This document shows, in pieces, positions 47,019 to 57,538 of a stretch of 64,000 nt of DNA. Every line of letters starts with the position of its first letter. Position 1 is the first letter of the stretch. The stretch covers positions 372,001 to 436,000 of the forward strand of contig JAJJXM010000025.1 of assembly GCA_024516155.1 (NCBI GenBank), written 5' to 3'. This DNA comes from Pyronema omphalodes (Eukaryota > Ascomycota > Pezizomycetes > Pezizales > Pyronemataceae). The position numbers and the translations under genes were made by a program. A model generated the notes under the pieces. The model searched no databases, was not told where the DNA came from, and saw nothing but the letters and a program-made list of their open reading frames with translations.

Positions 47019-50000
47019 TGTGGAGGTTATGGTGGGGGGGAATGGCGAAGGGAGAGAGGTGAAGGAGATGCGGAGATGAGGAACAAGAAGGAGAAAAATC
47101 GTTTAGACGGAGGATGTTCTAGTTGGTCGTCGCTGTTCAGAATTCAGCCGAGAATGCCAACACTGGGGAAGTTCAACACGGGCTGCAACTGTAGGTATGG
47201 CCTGGGGCTGGGTCGCTGGGGTTTCCGAGATTTTGGTCTTGGCGAGTCGCCGCCGAATGGCAATGTGGGCGGTGTGGGGAATGAGCTCTCGAGTGACCGG
47301 ATGAGCATGGAGGGGAAATTGTGGGGGTGGGCAGCTGGCTCGGTCACAGGAGTTTTGGGGAAGAACATCAACAGGAGCAAACGGGATAATTTCAGGATAA
47401 ACAAAACAGCTTTAGATACAAATTCGGCATGTTTGAATTCAGCAGAGTTTGGAATACCGAGATGCTTAATTTTCTCCAAGCTCACTTACCGAGTTGCCAG
47501 TCAAGACCGAGCTTTAACCGGCTGGGCCGAGTTTACACCGTTGCAACTGACTTGCGGTCAAATATCGCCACCCCCCTCCCTCCTCACCGCGCAGAACTGA
47601 GGCGTTGAGCTCCCAAGAGTTCGAACTGGCTGGCCGGTTTGGCGTCGTTTTTTTTCGGCCGCCAGTAACCCCGCACGGGAGTCCCCCAGAATCCAAAATG
47701 GATCAGCCCCTTAGCCGCTGGGGGGAAGGTGAATGCACGGCAGATTTACATGAGGCGTCCATACACTAGAGTTGTCTACTCTAGAAAAAGCTGGGGATTA
47801 GAGTCCATTAGGGCGTCGGAAGCTGGCACGTAGTTGGATGGAAAACACTGGGGGAAGGGAGCTGGGGAAATTGGGGACACTGGAGGAAAGGAGCTTGGGT
47901 ATATTGAGGAAATGGAGGGGTATTTTGGGGGAAAGAAGTTTGAGGATATTGAGAAGATGAGGGCACTGGAGATATATGGGACAGAGGACACTGGGGACAC
48001 TGGAGAAACTGTCATGAATAAGGACATTTGGAACACTGGAACCATATCCGAAGCTCTGGCTCAGGAAGATTGGCAGTCGACGGCCCTGGGTTAAATACAC
48101 CTCAAGATGATGCCATGACATCAGCCGTGACACTCTGCTCGTTGCGATGAAACTGATGGTGCTCAAGCCGCGGGTGGATGCACACGGTGACGGTGGGGCT
48201 ATAGTGGGGTGGTTACGTTGTTGAGACTTCAACCGGTCCAGAGACATCACAACCAACCACAACCCACGTCCACCGGCTGGAATTACAAGACGGTGAGGTG
48301 TGAAGATATGAAAGAGGGATGAATCATGCTTATCATGACATTCACCATCAGGATCCCATCTACCTAGCTTACCACGTGGAGCTGGATCCTCGGATACAAT
48401 GCCTTCTTTGCACAGAATCTCCGGATCAAAGAAACAGCCCGAGACAGCCCCAATTCAGCTCGAGAATAGAGACCAAACACGGCTTGTTATGGCATTTGTA
48501 TGATGTAGCTTTGGAGTTTGATGTTTTCTATGCAAGCGAATAGAAGGCAGCAAACCATGTATCGTTTGCATACCCCGCTCATGTCACCAGATTTAAAAAT
48601 AGTATATCGACCGTCTTACACTATTGATTGGCGAGGTGGAGCGTTTGATTTCAAGAGCCCCAATCCGACGGATTCAACGTTTTGTTATCGCTCTATCGGT
48701 AGATAGTAGGTGGTGGATGTAGATAGCTATGGGAGACGGCATCTCTGGAAAAAGTCTGGAAACAGACAGCGAGTGGTCAACTCTAGGGGTATCCCAATCT
48801 ATGTAGGATAAAACACACTTTATTTCCAATTTGTTTCCTCAGCAAGAAGTTGTCATTGTAGATGACCATCGCGTAGGCCATCAGAAAATGCAGCATTTTG
48901 ACTGGGGAAGGTATCTAACTTGCATTCAATCAGTGCTCTCTCTCTATCTCTCTATCTCCCTCTCCAGTATTTACCCTCCAGTGAAACTCTCACAGTCACA
49001 GCCAGTCTAGACGCTGTCATATTACAAGCTGTGAACCGTGGTTCTGTTCCTGGCTCTAGCGCTATTGTAGCTTCCGTTGGTAGATGTTTCCAATGTTATG
49101 TTTCGTAGTGAAGCTCGTGGAATTTGTTTCAACATTATCTGTTATGCCTCAATTGGTCTTGAAGTTCATTCAATCTGCAGATATCTATTTTCTACTCTAG
49201 TGACCGGCGTCATCGGTCGGGTGGCAATCACGTTGCTATGATCGATCCGGCTTTACCTCACCCAACCCAAATACCAGTCACCAAACACCTTGCTCAGGCT
49301 CAGCATGTCCTCAAGGTGCTCAACAAGCCAGACCGTTTCGTCAGACTGGACCGCAAATGCGCCATGACGACGCAAATGGAGTAAGTGCATCTCAGGCAGT
49401 GGGTATAGTTTGCCAGCCAAAACAGTTTTTTTTTAAAAAAAAGAGTCATCCCGAGTGACCACCAATGATAACAATCACGCAACAGCAGCAGCTTGCTCCT
49501 GCCTGTTGCTCTCATTCAACAGCAATTCCCCCTGCGTCTGTTACCCGCCCCCAATCAGGTCCCACCGTGCATTTTCCTGCGCTGATAAGCTCGACAAGTT
49601 CTCAATCCGTTGTTGCGGTGCCGTTCTATGCTGCTGCTGTTGCTGTTGCTTGTCAACTGCTGCTGCCAGATGCTGCTGTTGTTGCCGTCGCTCCTTTCTC
49701 TTTGGCACTCAGAAATGTTGGATGCATGAACCTGGCCGGGCGCGCATTTTGTTGAACCGATGGCGCGAAGCAGGGCAGGCAGAGCAGAGTTACCGGCACG
49801 GGGCACCGGCTGGAGCCAGAAAAGGTGCAATAATAATAATAGCAGTGGGTGAGTTTGGCAGTAGCCGTGGGGAGTTTGCTGTTTGGATGAGTGAGAGTGA
49901 GTGAGCGGTTGGGAGAGCAAAGAAGACGAGGTAGGCTTTAGGGTGAGAGCTAAGGGAGGGATACATGGTGAAATTTGAGTTTTTGGGGCTGCTGAGGGAG

Positions 50001-50746
50001 GGGGGGTGAGGGATGGTTGTTTTTTTGAGATTTTTTTTTTGAGATTTTTTTTTCTCTTTATTTCTTTCTTTCTTTTTGTGATTCCTTTCGATGCTTCTCG
50101 ATTTTATCTCTTTTCTTCCATCTAATTATTATTATCATTATCTTTTCCTAACTTATTGTCTTTTTTTCACAACTTTTTATTTTTTTCATAGCTTATTTTT
50201 CTCTCGCCTTCCTTAATAATATTACCTTCTTTTGCCATCTTCTCATCCATTTTTTTTTTCCTCCCTCTTCTCTCCGCCTCCCCTTCGCCGTGAACCCTCC
50301 AGAGCTTCAGCAAAATAGTCTGCTGTCTAAGGTTAGTCCCTCTTCGATGTCGGCGGGGCAGCAACTGTGCGGATGTGCTGGAGGCAAATGCACCAAAAAA
50401 AAAGCCGCCTTTGACCGTGAAACGTGCAGTTAGTAATACGAATCACGCCCATGATTGGCTGGATCCGGTAAGTCCCTTTCTCATTGGGGTATGGTGAACT
50501 GTCCTAGTCGCAAAATTCTCGACTCGTTGGGCTCGAAGTCTGCAATCCCCGCCATTCTCTGCCCTCACTCTCCCACCTCCTCTCTCTCCCCCACACACAT
50601 CGCCATCTCTTTTTTTCTGTTTCCGCCATCCACTGCCACCAATCTAGGCTGAGGAACATTTATTGTGTGAATACCTCCCCAAGCTCACAAAAAGCTCCCA
50701 CCTACCTTCCTTACCCTCTCAACACCACCCAACACATCTGCCCACT
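47019..50746. other. Divergent promoter region of LSC1 and NAP1
   Basis: 3.7 kb without a recognisable gene. At 47850-48045 there are degenerate repeats of GGGGACACTGGAGGAA-like words. T-rich (50025-50270) and C-rich (50560-50740) tracts precede NAP1; the C-rich one is a likely NAP1 promoter element. Poly-CTG-like stretches occur near 49630-49690. Confidence 0.5.
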
Positions 50747-52241
50747 ATGTCTGAGCAGCCCATCAAGAACCGCAAGGTCGACAACCTCGCCTCTGCCCCG
50801 TGAGTACTCTCTTCCTTCGTCGTCGATGCCTTCACTGGCAAGCATCGTACAAACAATAACTGACTTGTCCCTCCCCCGCCGTGTTACAGTACCCCGCAGA
50901 ACACTCCTTCCACTGCTGCTCCCATCTCCTCCCACGCCCAGCAGCCCAATGTCTCCACCATTGAAGAAGGTTTGCAAACCAACCGGAGTCGCCATCTCGA
51001 TCCGATGATTCTTCGCTCACATCATGGGTGCTAACTTGTTTGTCCCTCACAGAGAAGCTTGACCGCGCTGCTGCCGCTTCCATCTTTGCCTCTAACCCGG
51101 CGCTTGTCTCCATGATTGAGGGAAAGCTCGGCAAGCTTGTCGGACGTTCTTCCGGATACATTGAGTCCCTCCCTGAGACCGTTCAGCGCCGTATCGCCGG
51201 TCTCCGTGGTGTCCAGAAGGAGCACTCCAAGCTCGAGGCTCAGTTCCAGGATGAGGTTCTCCAGCTCGAGAAGAAGTACTTCGCCAAGTTCACTCCTCTC
51301 TACGAGAAGCGTGCCGCTATCGTTAACGGTGCCGCTGAGCCCACTGAGGAGGAGGTCGCCGCTGGAAAGGAGGACGAGGAGTCCGACGACGAGGAGGAGG
51401 CCAAGGAGAAGAAGGAGGTCTCCACTGAGGAGATGAAGGGTATCCCAGAGTTCTGGTTGTCCGCCATGAAGAACAACGTTCTCCTTGCCGAGACTATCAC
51501 TGAGCGTGATGAGGAGGCTCTTAAGCACCTCACCGACATTCGTTTGAGCTACCTTGACACCCCTGGATTCAGACTCCACTTCGTCTTCGAGGAGAACAAG
51601 TTCTTCACCAACAAGGAGATCACCAAGACCTACTACTACCAGGACGAGAACGGATACGGCGGAGACTTCATCTACGACCACGCCGAGGGTGACAAGATCA
51701 ACTGGAAGGAGGGTGAAGACCTTACCGTCCGTATCGAGAGCAAGAAGCAGCGCAACAAGAGTAGGTTTTAACAGTAACACGTGACTTTCGTAAGCTAACA
51801 GCTCGTAAAAAGACACCAAGCAGACCCGTGTTGTTAAGCGTACCGTTCCCACCGAGTCCTTCTTCAACTTCTTCACCCCACCAAAGCCCCCTACCGACTT
51901 CGACGAGGAGGACGAGGACCAGGAGGACATTGAGGACCGCCTCGAGCTCGACTACCAGCTCGGAGAGGACATCAAGGAGAAGCTTATCCCCCGCGCCATT
52001 GACTGGTTCACCGGAGAGGCCCGCCAGTTCGAGGGAATGGGCGACATGGAGGGTGACTTTGACGAGGATGAGGACGACGAGGAGGACGACATGTCCGACG
52101 ATGACCGGGATGACGACGAGGAGGAGTCTGACGAGGAGGTATGCTTATCCTCCTCACTAGTTCAATTTATGGATTCTAATCTGTGGATAGAACGACGGCA
52201 CAAAACCCAAGCACGAGGCTGCTGAGTGCAAGCAGAGCTAA
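50747..52241 (+). CDS. NAP1: Nucleosome assembly protein Nap1
   Basis: Exons 50747-50799, 50890-50969, 51053-51760, 51813-52138 and 52191-52241 join to 405 residues. The NAP domain begins near residue 75 with the long dimerisation helix ([20 protein letters not shown], then [19 protein letters not shown]). It continues with [38 protein letters not shown] and [13 protein letters not shown]. An acidic Asp/Glu tail of about 40 residues follows, as expected for a histone chaperone. The last exon adds a short tail ending ECKQS, a CaaX-type farnesylation signal like the CKQQ/CKQE ends of other Nap1 proteins. Nap1 carries H2A-H2B and also acts in cell-cycle and bud/septin regulation in yeast. Codon bias is strong, so expression is probably high. 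Confidence 0.97.
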
Positions 52242-55200
52242 ATTAGTTCGCAAAATGGTTATTGATTCGGCGTCAAAAATGGGGGGTTTAACTAGCTGGT
52301 TGGGACAGGATTTGTGATATCCCGAGGGTAAGATGTTGGGTACGTCGGATTTGATGGGTATAAAATGGCCGAAATGCTTTGTTAATGAAACGCAATTGTG
52401 ATATCGTTCTTTTTTACCTCTCCTTTTCCCTTTCCCCAGTCATATGAGAGAGTGTAATAAAATACTGCTTACTGTCTTATATCTGTTTTCTGTCTTTCTG
52501 TCTGTCTTGCTGATGATACCCCTCCCCCACCTTCCCCTGAGTTATGTTTTCATTTTTTTCACTAAAATCATAGGTAGCATGTGGTCGTTTTCTTATTGTT
52601 TTTTGTCTTGTCTCTTTTTTTTTCCTTACTAAAATGGTTTTTCCGAAAAAGCAAAGGGGTTTTCAGAGGTTGGTACGAAGCTATAAAGCTGTATTGGATG
52701 GTCTGTACTTTGGTCATAGGCTGTTAATCTGAAAATCGTTTGCTTGACTTGTGTTTTACTCGTGATTTGATGTGTATGTCTTGGTGCTTTCGTGGAGCTT
52801 TGCATCTTACAAACTGCGGAGAAAATAGGAATGGAGATGATTGAAGCGCTGTGGAGCGCTATGAAATGTGTCATCTGAAACATCTTGTATGCATACATCA
52901 CGATACTTTTCATTTTGATGACGATGATTTGGGGTATAGTAGTGTTGTACACGCTTTTTGAATGAAAATTAGCTGCTTGTCTCGTGATGCGGGGGGGTTT
53001 ATGGTTATCCTTCGCTGCTGAATTGGTGGACTGGTGAATCATGACACCATGTGATCTCTTGGATTTGGATTTGGATTTTATCATAAGTGTACAAGAAGCG
53101 GTAGGTTTCCTTACCCTTCATCCGAGACGAACCATAGCAACACGTTTCAGGCTTCAGCAGCTTCAGCAGCTTCAGATATATACAAACTCTTGTGGTGCTT
53201 AGAGTATTGTATATTGCAGAAGACATCATAGCCTTAATGTTGGGAACGTTTATGAGATCTAAACGGAATCAAATCAAATCAAGTACATATCGTAGTGCGC
53301 AACTTTACTTCTTTATACGGTCGACTGTATATTCATTTATATGTTTCTTTATTATTGATTTCTTTGTTATTGATTATTTATTTCTTTATTATTGATTTCT
53401 TCAAATTATACACAAAACCACTGACTGGCTGGGTACATATACGGACGGCGTAAACAAGAATCCAAGAATCCAAGAATCCAAAAACCAAAAAACCAAAAAA
53501 CTGAATTAAATAACTTCTACGACATGCATTATATAAAGCCGTTGAAGCAAAATACGATATCCGTTATCTGTTATCTGTGCAAAAGAACCGGAAGAGACAA
53601 CCGGTTCGGTTCTATTGTAGATAATAAAGAGAAGGCATTATATATATATAGTAGAAAAAGTCCGTTATTCCCATCCTTCTTATCACGCCCTTCTTATCAC
53701 GTCCTGTTTGATGTCCCACTTTAGGTTTTTCTTCAGCAAACTCAAGAACCTTCAAGGGTTCCGATAAACTGGATTGCCTGCTGTTCTTGGAAATCTTTTA
53801 ATAATGGCTTTATATATCGTCGTGGTTGCATTGGCATTGAAGACGGCACCATCACGACATCACGGCACCACCACGGCACCACCATGACATTACTACGGCA
53901 CTACTACGCCACTATCTACTTGCTTCCATGGCTTCCATTGCTTCTACTGCGGCTAGAAATTTAGGCCGGTATCTTCACGAATGGGGTAGAGTTGAGGTAC
54001 TGATATGGTTGGCTTCGAGTGATGGGATATGATTCAAGGGTTGAATGTTGCCGGGTAAGATATAGATGATAGATGGATGATGGACGATAGATGATGGATG
54101 ATAGATCCCAACGTATGTACATACCCGAGAATGGTGCCATACATAACCGGGTGGAGTGGAGGGATCCAAACTAATTAATTATACATACCCCAACATTTCT
54201 TACCTACCTACCTCCTATGTATGCTGCATGCATTTTCTTACCGGGGTAGATAGATTAATGTCGATGGGCTTTTTTCTTTTGGTGCTAAGTAAGGATATGA
54301 TGTGATGTGAGGAATTTGGTAGTTTGGTTATTGTATAAGTTGTGTCTTTTTTCTTTCTCTTGGAGTATTTATGTGGTATTATATATGGCATGATTCGTGA
54401 TTCATGATTCCTCGGTCGGGATATGGTTATATGATATAACTGTAGTAGATTTGCTTATGCATGTATTTATCTGAATATAGTAATAGTAATAGTATAAAAT
54501 ATGGAATATGGAATATCAATGAAGATGTAGAAGAATCTCCAAGGGAATTCTAAAAAAAAACGGGTTATGTTTTGTGTATAGGCATGGTGATCTAAGTTGT
54601 AACCTCGCATGTAGCTCAAAGTTATGGAAATTTGATTATGGCTTATGACTTATGACTTATGATATAAGAAAGACGATATCGGGTAGTTTACTTAAGTACA
54701 TAGTTACCGGAGAGTAGATAATATAATATAGGTATTAATCTATTAAGAGAAAGAGATAGAGAGAGAGAGAAAGGGGAAAAAAATAAAATAAAATAAAATA
54801 AAGCCTTATTGTTGTAGCCTTACTGTTGTAGTCTGTAGTTTATAGCTATATATTCATATACACCATACCATATCATCAGTACATATCTCCTCCTCTCACA
54901 ATTGATAATAAGAAGCATGTTGTATATATCACCTGCATCACACTCACTCAAAAATGCTTTCATATCTTTCATATCTTTCATCTCTTTTATCTCCTTCTCT
55001 CTCTCTCAATGGCTTCACTGCAGTAAACTACAGTGGTTTCTGTAGCTAGTAGCTACATGCCCAAAAGAATAAGTTTGTACTAAATAAATATAGGGAGTGT
55101 ATTCTTTACTTGTATATCACCAACCATCTCCGAGATGACGGTTACTTTTCTTTTCGAGTCCCCCCCCCCCCCCTCTCCCTTGTTTTTTCTGTTTAAGTAC

Positions 55201-55411
55201 CAGTTCCATTGAAACGAAGGCTGAAGACGAGTATAGAGTCTTTAAAGTATCCACTATAGCATTAAAACAGCGGGAGGATTATAACACTGAGTATTCCTGT
55301 ACGTATATATATTTATTTATCCATAACCGAATATCAACAAGCCCAAGCCCAAGCTTAATATTAACCTCTTGTAGTTATAGCTTTAAGTACCAGTTAGAGA
55401 GCCTAGAGTTA
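52242..55411. other. Intergenic downstream of NAP1
   Basis: About 3.2 kb with no gene. AT-rich, with short simple repeats: CAGCTT repeats at 53154-53177, AAATAAAATA at 54779-54803, C14 tract near 55160, GAGAGA near 54745. Confidence 0.55.
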
Positions 55412-56124
55412 ACCAGACCTCCCAGCCGTACAAACCAGTTCAAAATGACGACCAAAACGGACTATACGGACTGTTGGAATATGAGAACTGTACGGCGACC
55501 CAGTTCAGTTTACTGTCAGTAGTATAAACTGGTTAAACTGCGATAACCAGTAAACTGAATGCAGGGCTTGGCAAACCAGGTGAACTGTTTAAAACTGCGA
55601 AAACTGGTTTATGAAGGGGCAATAAATATTATTCAGTGCATCCATAACAAAATTCGATCCTAATTTGGTCCCCAGAAATAACAACTGGCGCCTACGATTG
55701 AAGCTCTTGAGGCCCTCGATGCCCTCCAGAGTGTCTGCTTGCACCGAATGAAGGTCCGATATAATGATCTTCTTGCATTCGGAAAACAGCAGCTCAGACT
55801 CGGCAGACATCGCGGGAACTGATGAGAAATCTGGTCCCCAGTAACTGGTGGATGAAGGAGGGTTGACATACTGGCAGGCTCGGCCATCGATGGGTTCAAA
55901 CGCGGTTGAATATGTACATTATTTATTCCTGTATGCACTGGTTTGTATTTATCGAGTCCGTTTAATCAGCGCACTGCAGTTACCTGGTTCTATGGACCCC
56001 TCAAAACTGAACCAACTGTGTATCCGGACACCAGAACTGCACCAACTCACTGTGAATTGTCAGTTCAGTTTACCTGGTTTACGATTTTACCCGGTAAACT
56101 GGCTATACGGTTGGGAGGTCTGGT
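55412..56124. mobile_element. Decayed hAT-family DNA transposon with inverted ends
   Basis: The left end ACCAGACCTCCCAGCCGTA (55412-55430) and the inverted right end (56106-56124) match at 18 of 19 positions. GTTA lies directly outside both ends (55408-55411 and 56125-56128). If the ends are set at CAG, the flanking 8-mers are GAGTTAAC and GTGTTATG, 5 of 8 alike with that core shared, compatible with a decayed 8-bp hAT target duplication. Just inside both ends are many copies of AAACTGG/CCAGTT words, a subterminal repeat pattern common in hAT elements. The 713-bp body contains a hAT transposase C-terminal fragment on the minus strand and little else, so the element is internally deleted and could move only with help from an intact relative. 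Confidence 0.87.
55589..55918 (-). pseudogene. hAT transposase C-terminal remnant
   Basis: Reading the complement from 55918, 109 codons are open after a TAA. The stretch YWGPDFSSVPAMSAESELLF, followed by SECKKIIISD and a helix ending ECL-like (GIEGLKSF), matches the hAT C-terminal dimerisation region: the conserved W, the P-A-M/T-S-A-E core and the following SD..R..L..E.IE.L-type helix. The whole N-terminal and catalytic part is missing, and there is no start codon at the fragment's beginning. A Met at 55810 starts only the last 73 codons. This is a remnant carried in the transposon, not a working gene. Confidence 0.85.
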
Positions 56125-56153
56125 GTTATGTATGGCGCATAGTATACATTATC

Positions 56154-56886
56154 TTTATTCTTTACTCTTTACTCTTTACTCTTTACTCTTTACTCTTTAC
56201 TCTTTACTCTTTACTCTTTACTCTTTACTCTTTACTCTTTACTCTTTACTCTTTACTCTTTACTCTTTACTCTTTACTCTTTACTCTTTACTCTTTACTC
56301 TTTACTCTTTACTCTTTACTCTTTACTCTTTACTCTTTACTCTTTACTCTTTACTCTTTACTCTTTACTCTTTACTCTTTACTCTTTACTCTTTACTCTT
56401 TACTCTTTACTCTTTACTCTTTACTCTTTACTCTTTACTCTTTACTCTTTACTCTTACTCTTTACTCTTTACTCTTTACTCTTTACTCTTTACTCTTTAC
56501 TCTTTACTCTTTACTCTTACTCTTACTCTTTACTCTTTACTCTTTACTCTTTACTCTTTACTCTTTACTCTTACTCTTTACTCTTTACTCTTTACTCTTT
56601 ACTCTTTACTCTTTACTCTTTACTCTTTACTCTTTACTCTTTACTCTTTACTCTTTACTCTTTACTCTTTACTCTTTACTCTTTACTCTTTACTCTTTAC
56701 TCTTTACTCTTTACTCTTTACTCTTTACTCTTTACTCTTTACTCTTTACTCTTTACTCTTTACTCTTTACTCTTTACTCTTTACTCTTTACTCTTTACTC
56801 TTACTCTTTACTCTCTACTCTTTACTCTTTACTCTTTACTCTTTACTCTTTACTCTTTACTCTTTACTCTTTACTCTTTACTCTCT
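56154..56886. repeat. TTTACTC heptamer satellite array
   Basis: About 104 tandem copies of a 7-base unit (TTTACTC) over about 730 bases. A few units are 6 bases (TTACTC), at about 56454, 56515, 56570 and 56801, and a few carry a single substitution at the edges. Because 7 is not a multiple of 3, all three frames read through the array as a repeated TLYSLLF-like heptapeptide; these open frames are artefacts. The array begins 30 bases after the right end of the hAT element. Confidence 0.97.
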
Positions 56887-57100
56887 ACACTCTACTCCCA
56901 ATTCCACAGCCTAGCCTAAATCATCAACCCATCACCTACATACATACATACCCCCAGAGCTCCCAAAATCCAACCTAACATTCACCATTCAAGAAATGGG
57001 CCGGGGCAGTATCGCCCTTTACTTCATCACTTCATCACTTCCTCACTCCATCACTATATTAAACCAAAACCAAAAGCATGACCATGACCATACCCTCAAT

Positions 57101-57182
57101 AACGGGATTTTAAACGGGACTTTAAACGGGACTTTAAACGGGACTTTAAACGGGACTTTAAACGGAATTTCGAACAGGACTT
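57101..57182. repeat. 12-base array (AACGGGACTTTA)
   Basis: Six to seven tandem units of AACGGGACTTTA, the first and last degenerate. It follows the heptamer array by about 210 bases. Confidence 0.93.
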
Positions 57183-57185
57183 AGG

Positions 57186-57314
57186 ATCAGAGAATCAGAA
57201 TCAGAATCAGAATCAGAATCAGAATCAGAATCAGAATCAGAATCAGAATCAGAATCAGAATCAGAATCAGAATCAGAGAATCAGAGAATCAGAGAATCAG
57301 AGAATCAGAGAATA
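57186..57314. repeat. AATCAG hexamer array
   Basis: About 14 tandem units of AATCAG, then five of AGAATCAG. It directly follows the 12-base array. Confidence 0.95.
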
Positions 57315-57477
57315 CAGCACACCATTTTGTTTCAGATCAAATGCTACTTTAGATTATTGATAGTAGTTAGTCTGACTCATATAATCTTTGGATTTTCAAT
57401 GGGGAGAGTGGTGGTGTGATATTGTCGTTGTCGTTGTGATTTAATGTGGCTGGTGAATGTACTTGTACGAGGTGCTG

Positions 57478-57538
57478 GACAAAAGTAACCGTCACCCCGC
57501 GCGGCGCTTAGCACAGAAAAGTGACGGTCACTTTTGTC
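57478..57538. repeat. Inverted repeat (possible MITE or transposon end)
   Basis: GACAAAAGTAACCGTCAC at 57478-57495 and GTGACGGTCACTTTTGTC at 57521-57538 pair at 17 of 18 positions around a GC-rich 25-base spacer. The inner and outer sequence resembles the ends of fungal Tc1/mariner-like elements, but no transposase or TA duplication is certain. Confidence 0.7.

Noticed and set aside
47144..47485. 113-codon minus-strand frame upstream of LSC1
   Set aside because: Lies in the promoter/leader; Pro/Ser-rich without a domain or conserved splice.
49455..49904. Cys/Ala-rich frames near poly-CTG DNA
   Set aside because: Direct product of CTG/GTT repeats, not conserved in any frame.
51031..51930. 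299-codon minus-strand frame opposite NAP1
   Set aside because: Shadow of the strongly biased codons of NAP1; Leu/Val/Gly/Ser-rich with no domain.
55848..56978. A 376-codon open frame and an overlapping 323-codon frame on the plus strand
   Set aside because: Both are read-through of the TTTACTC heptamer array, which is open in every frame; the repeated TLYSLLF peptide is a by-product.
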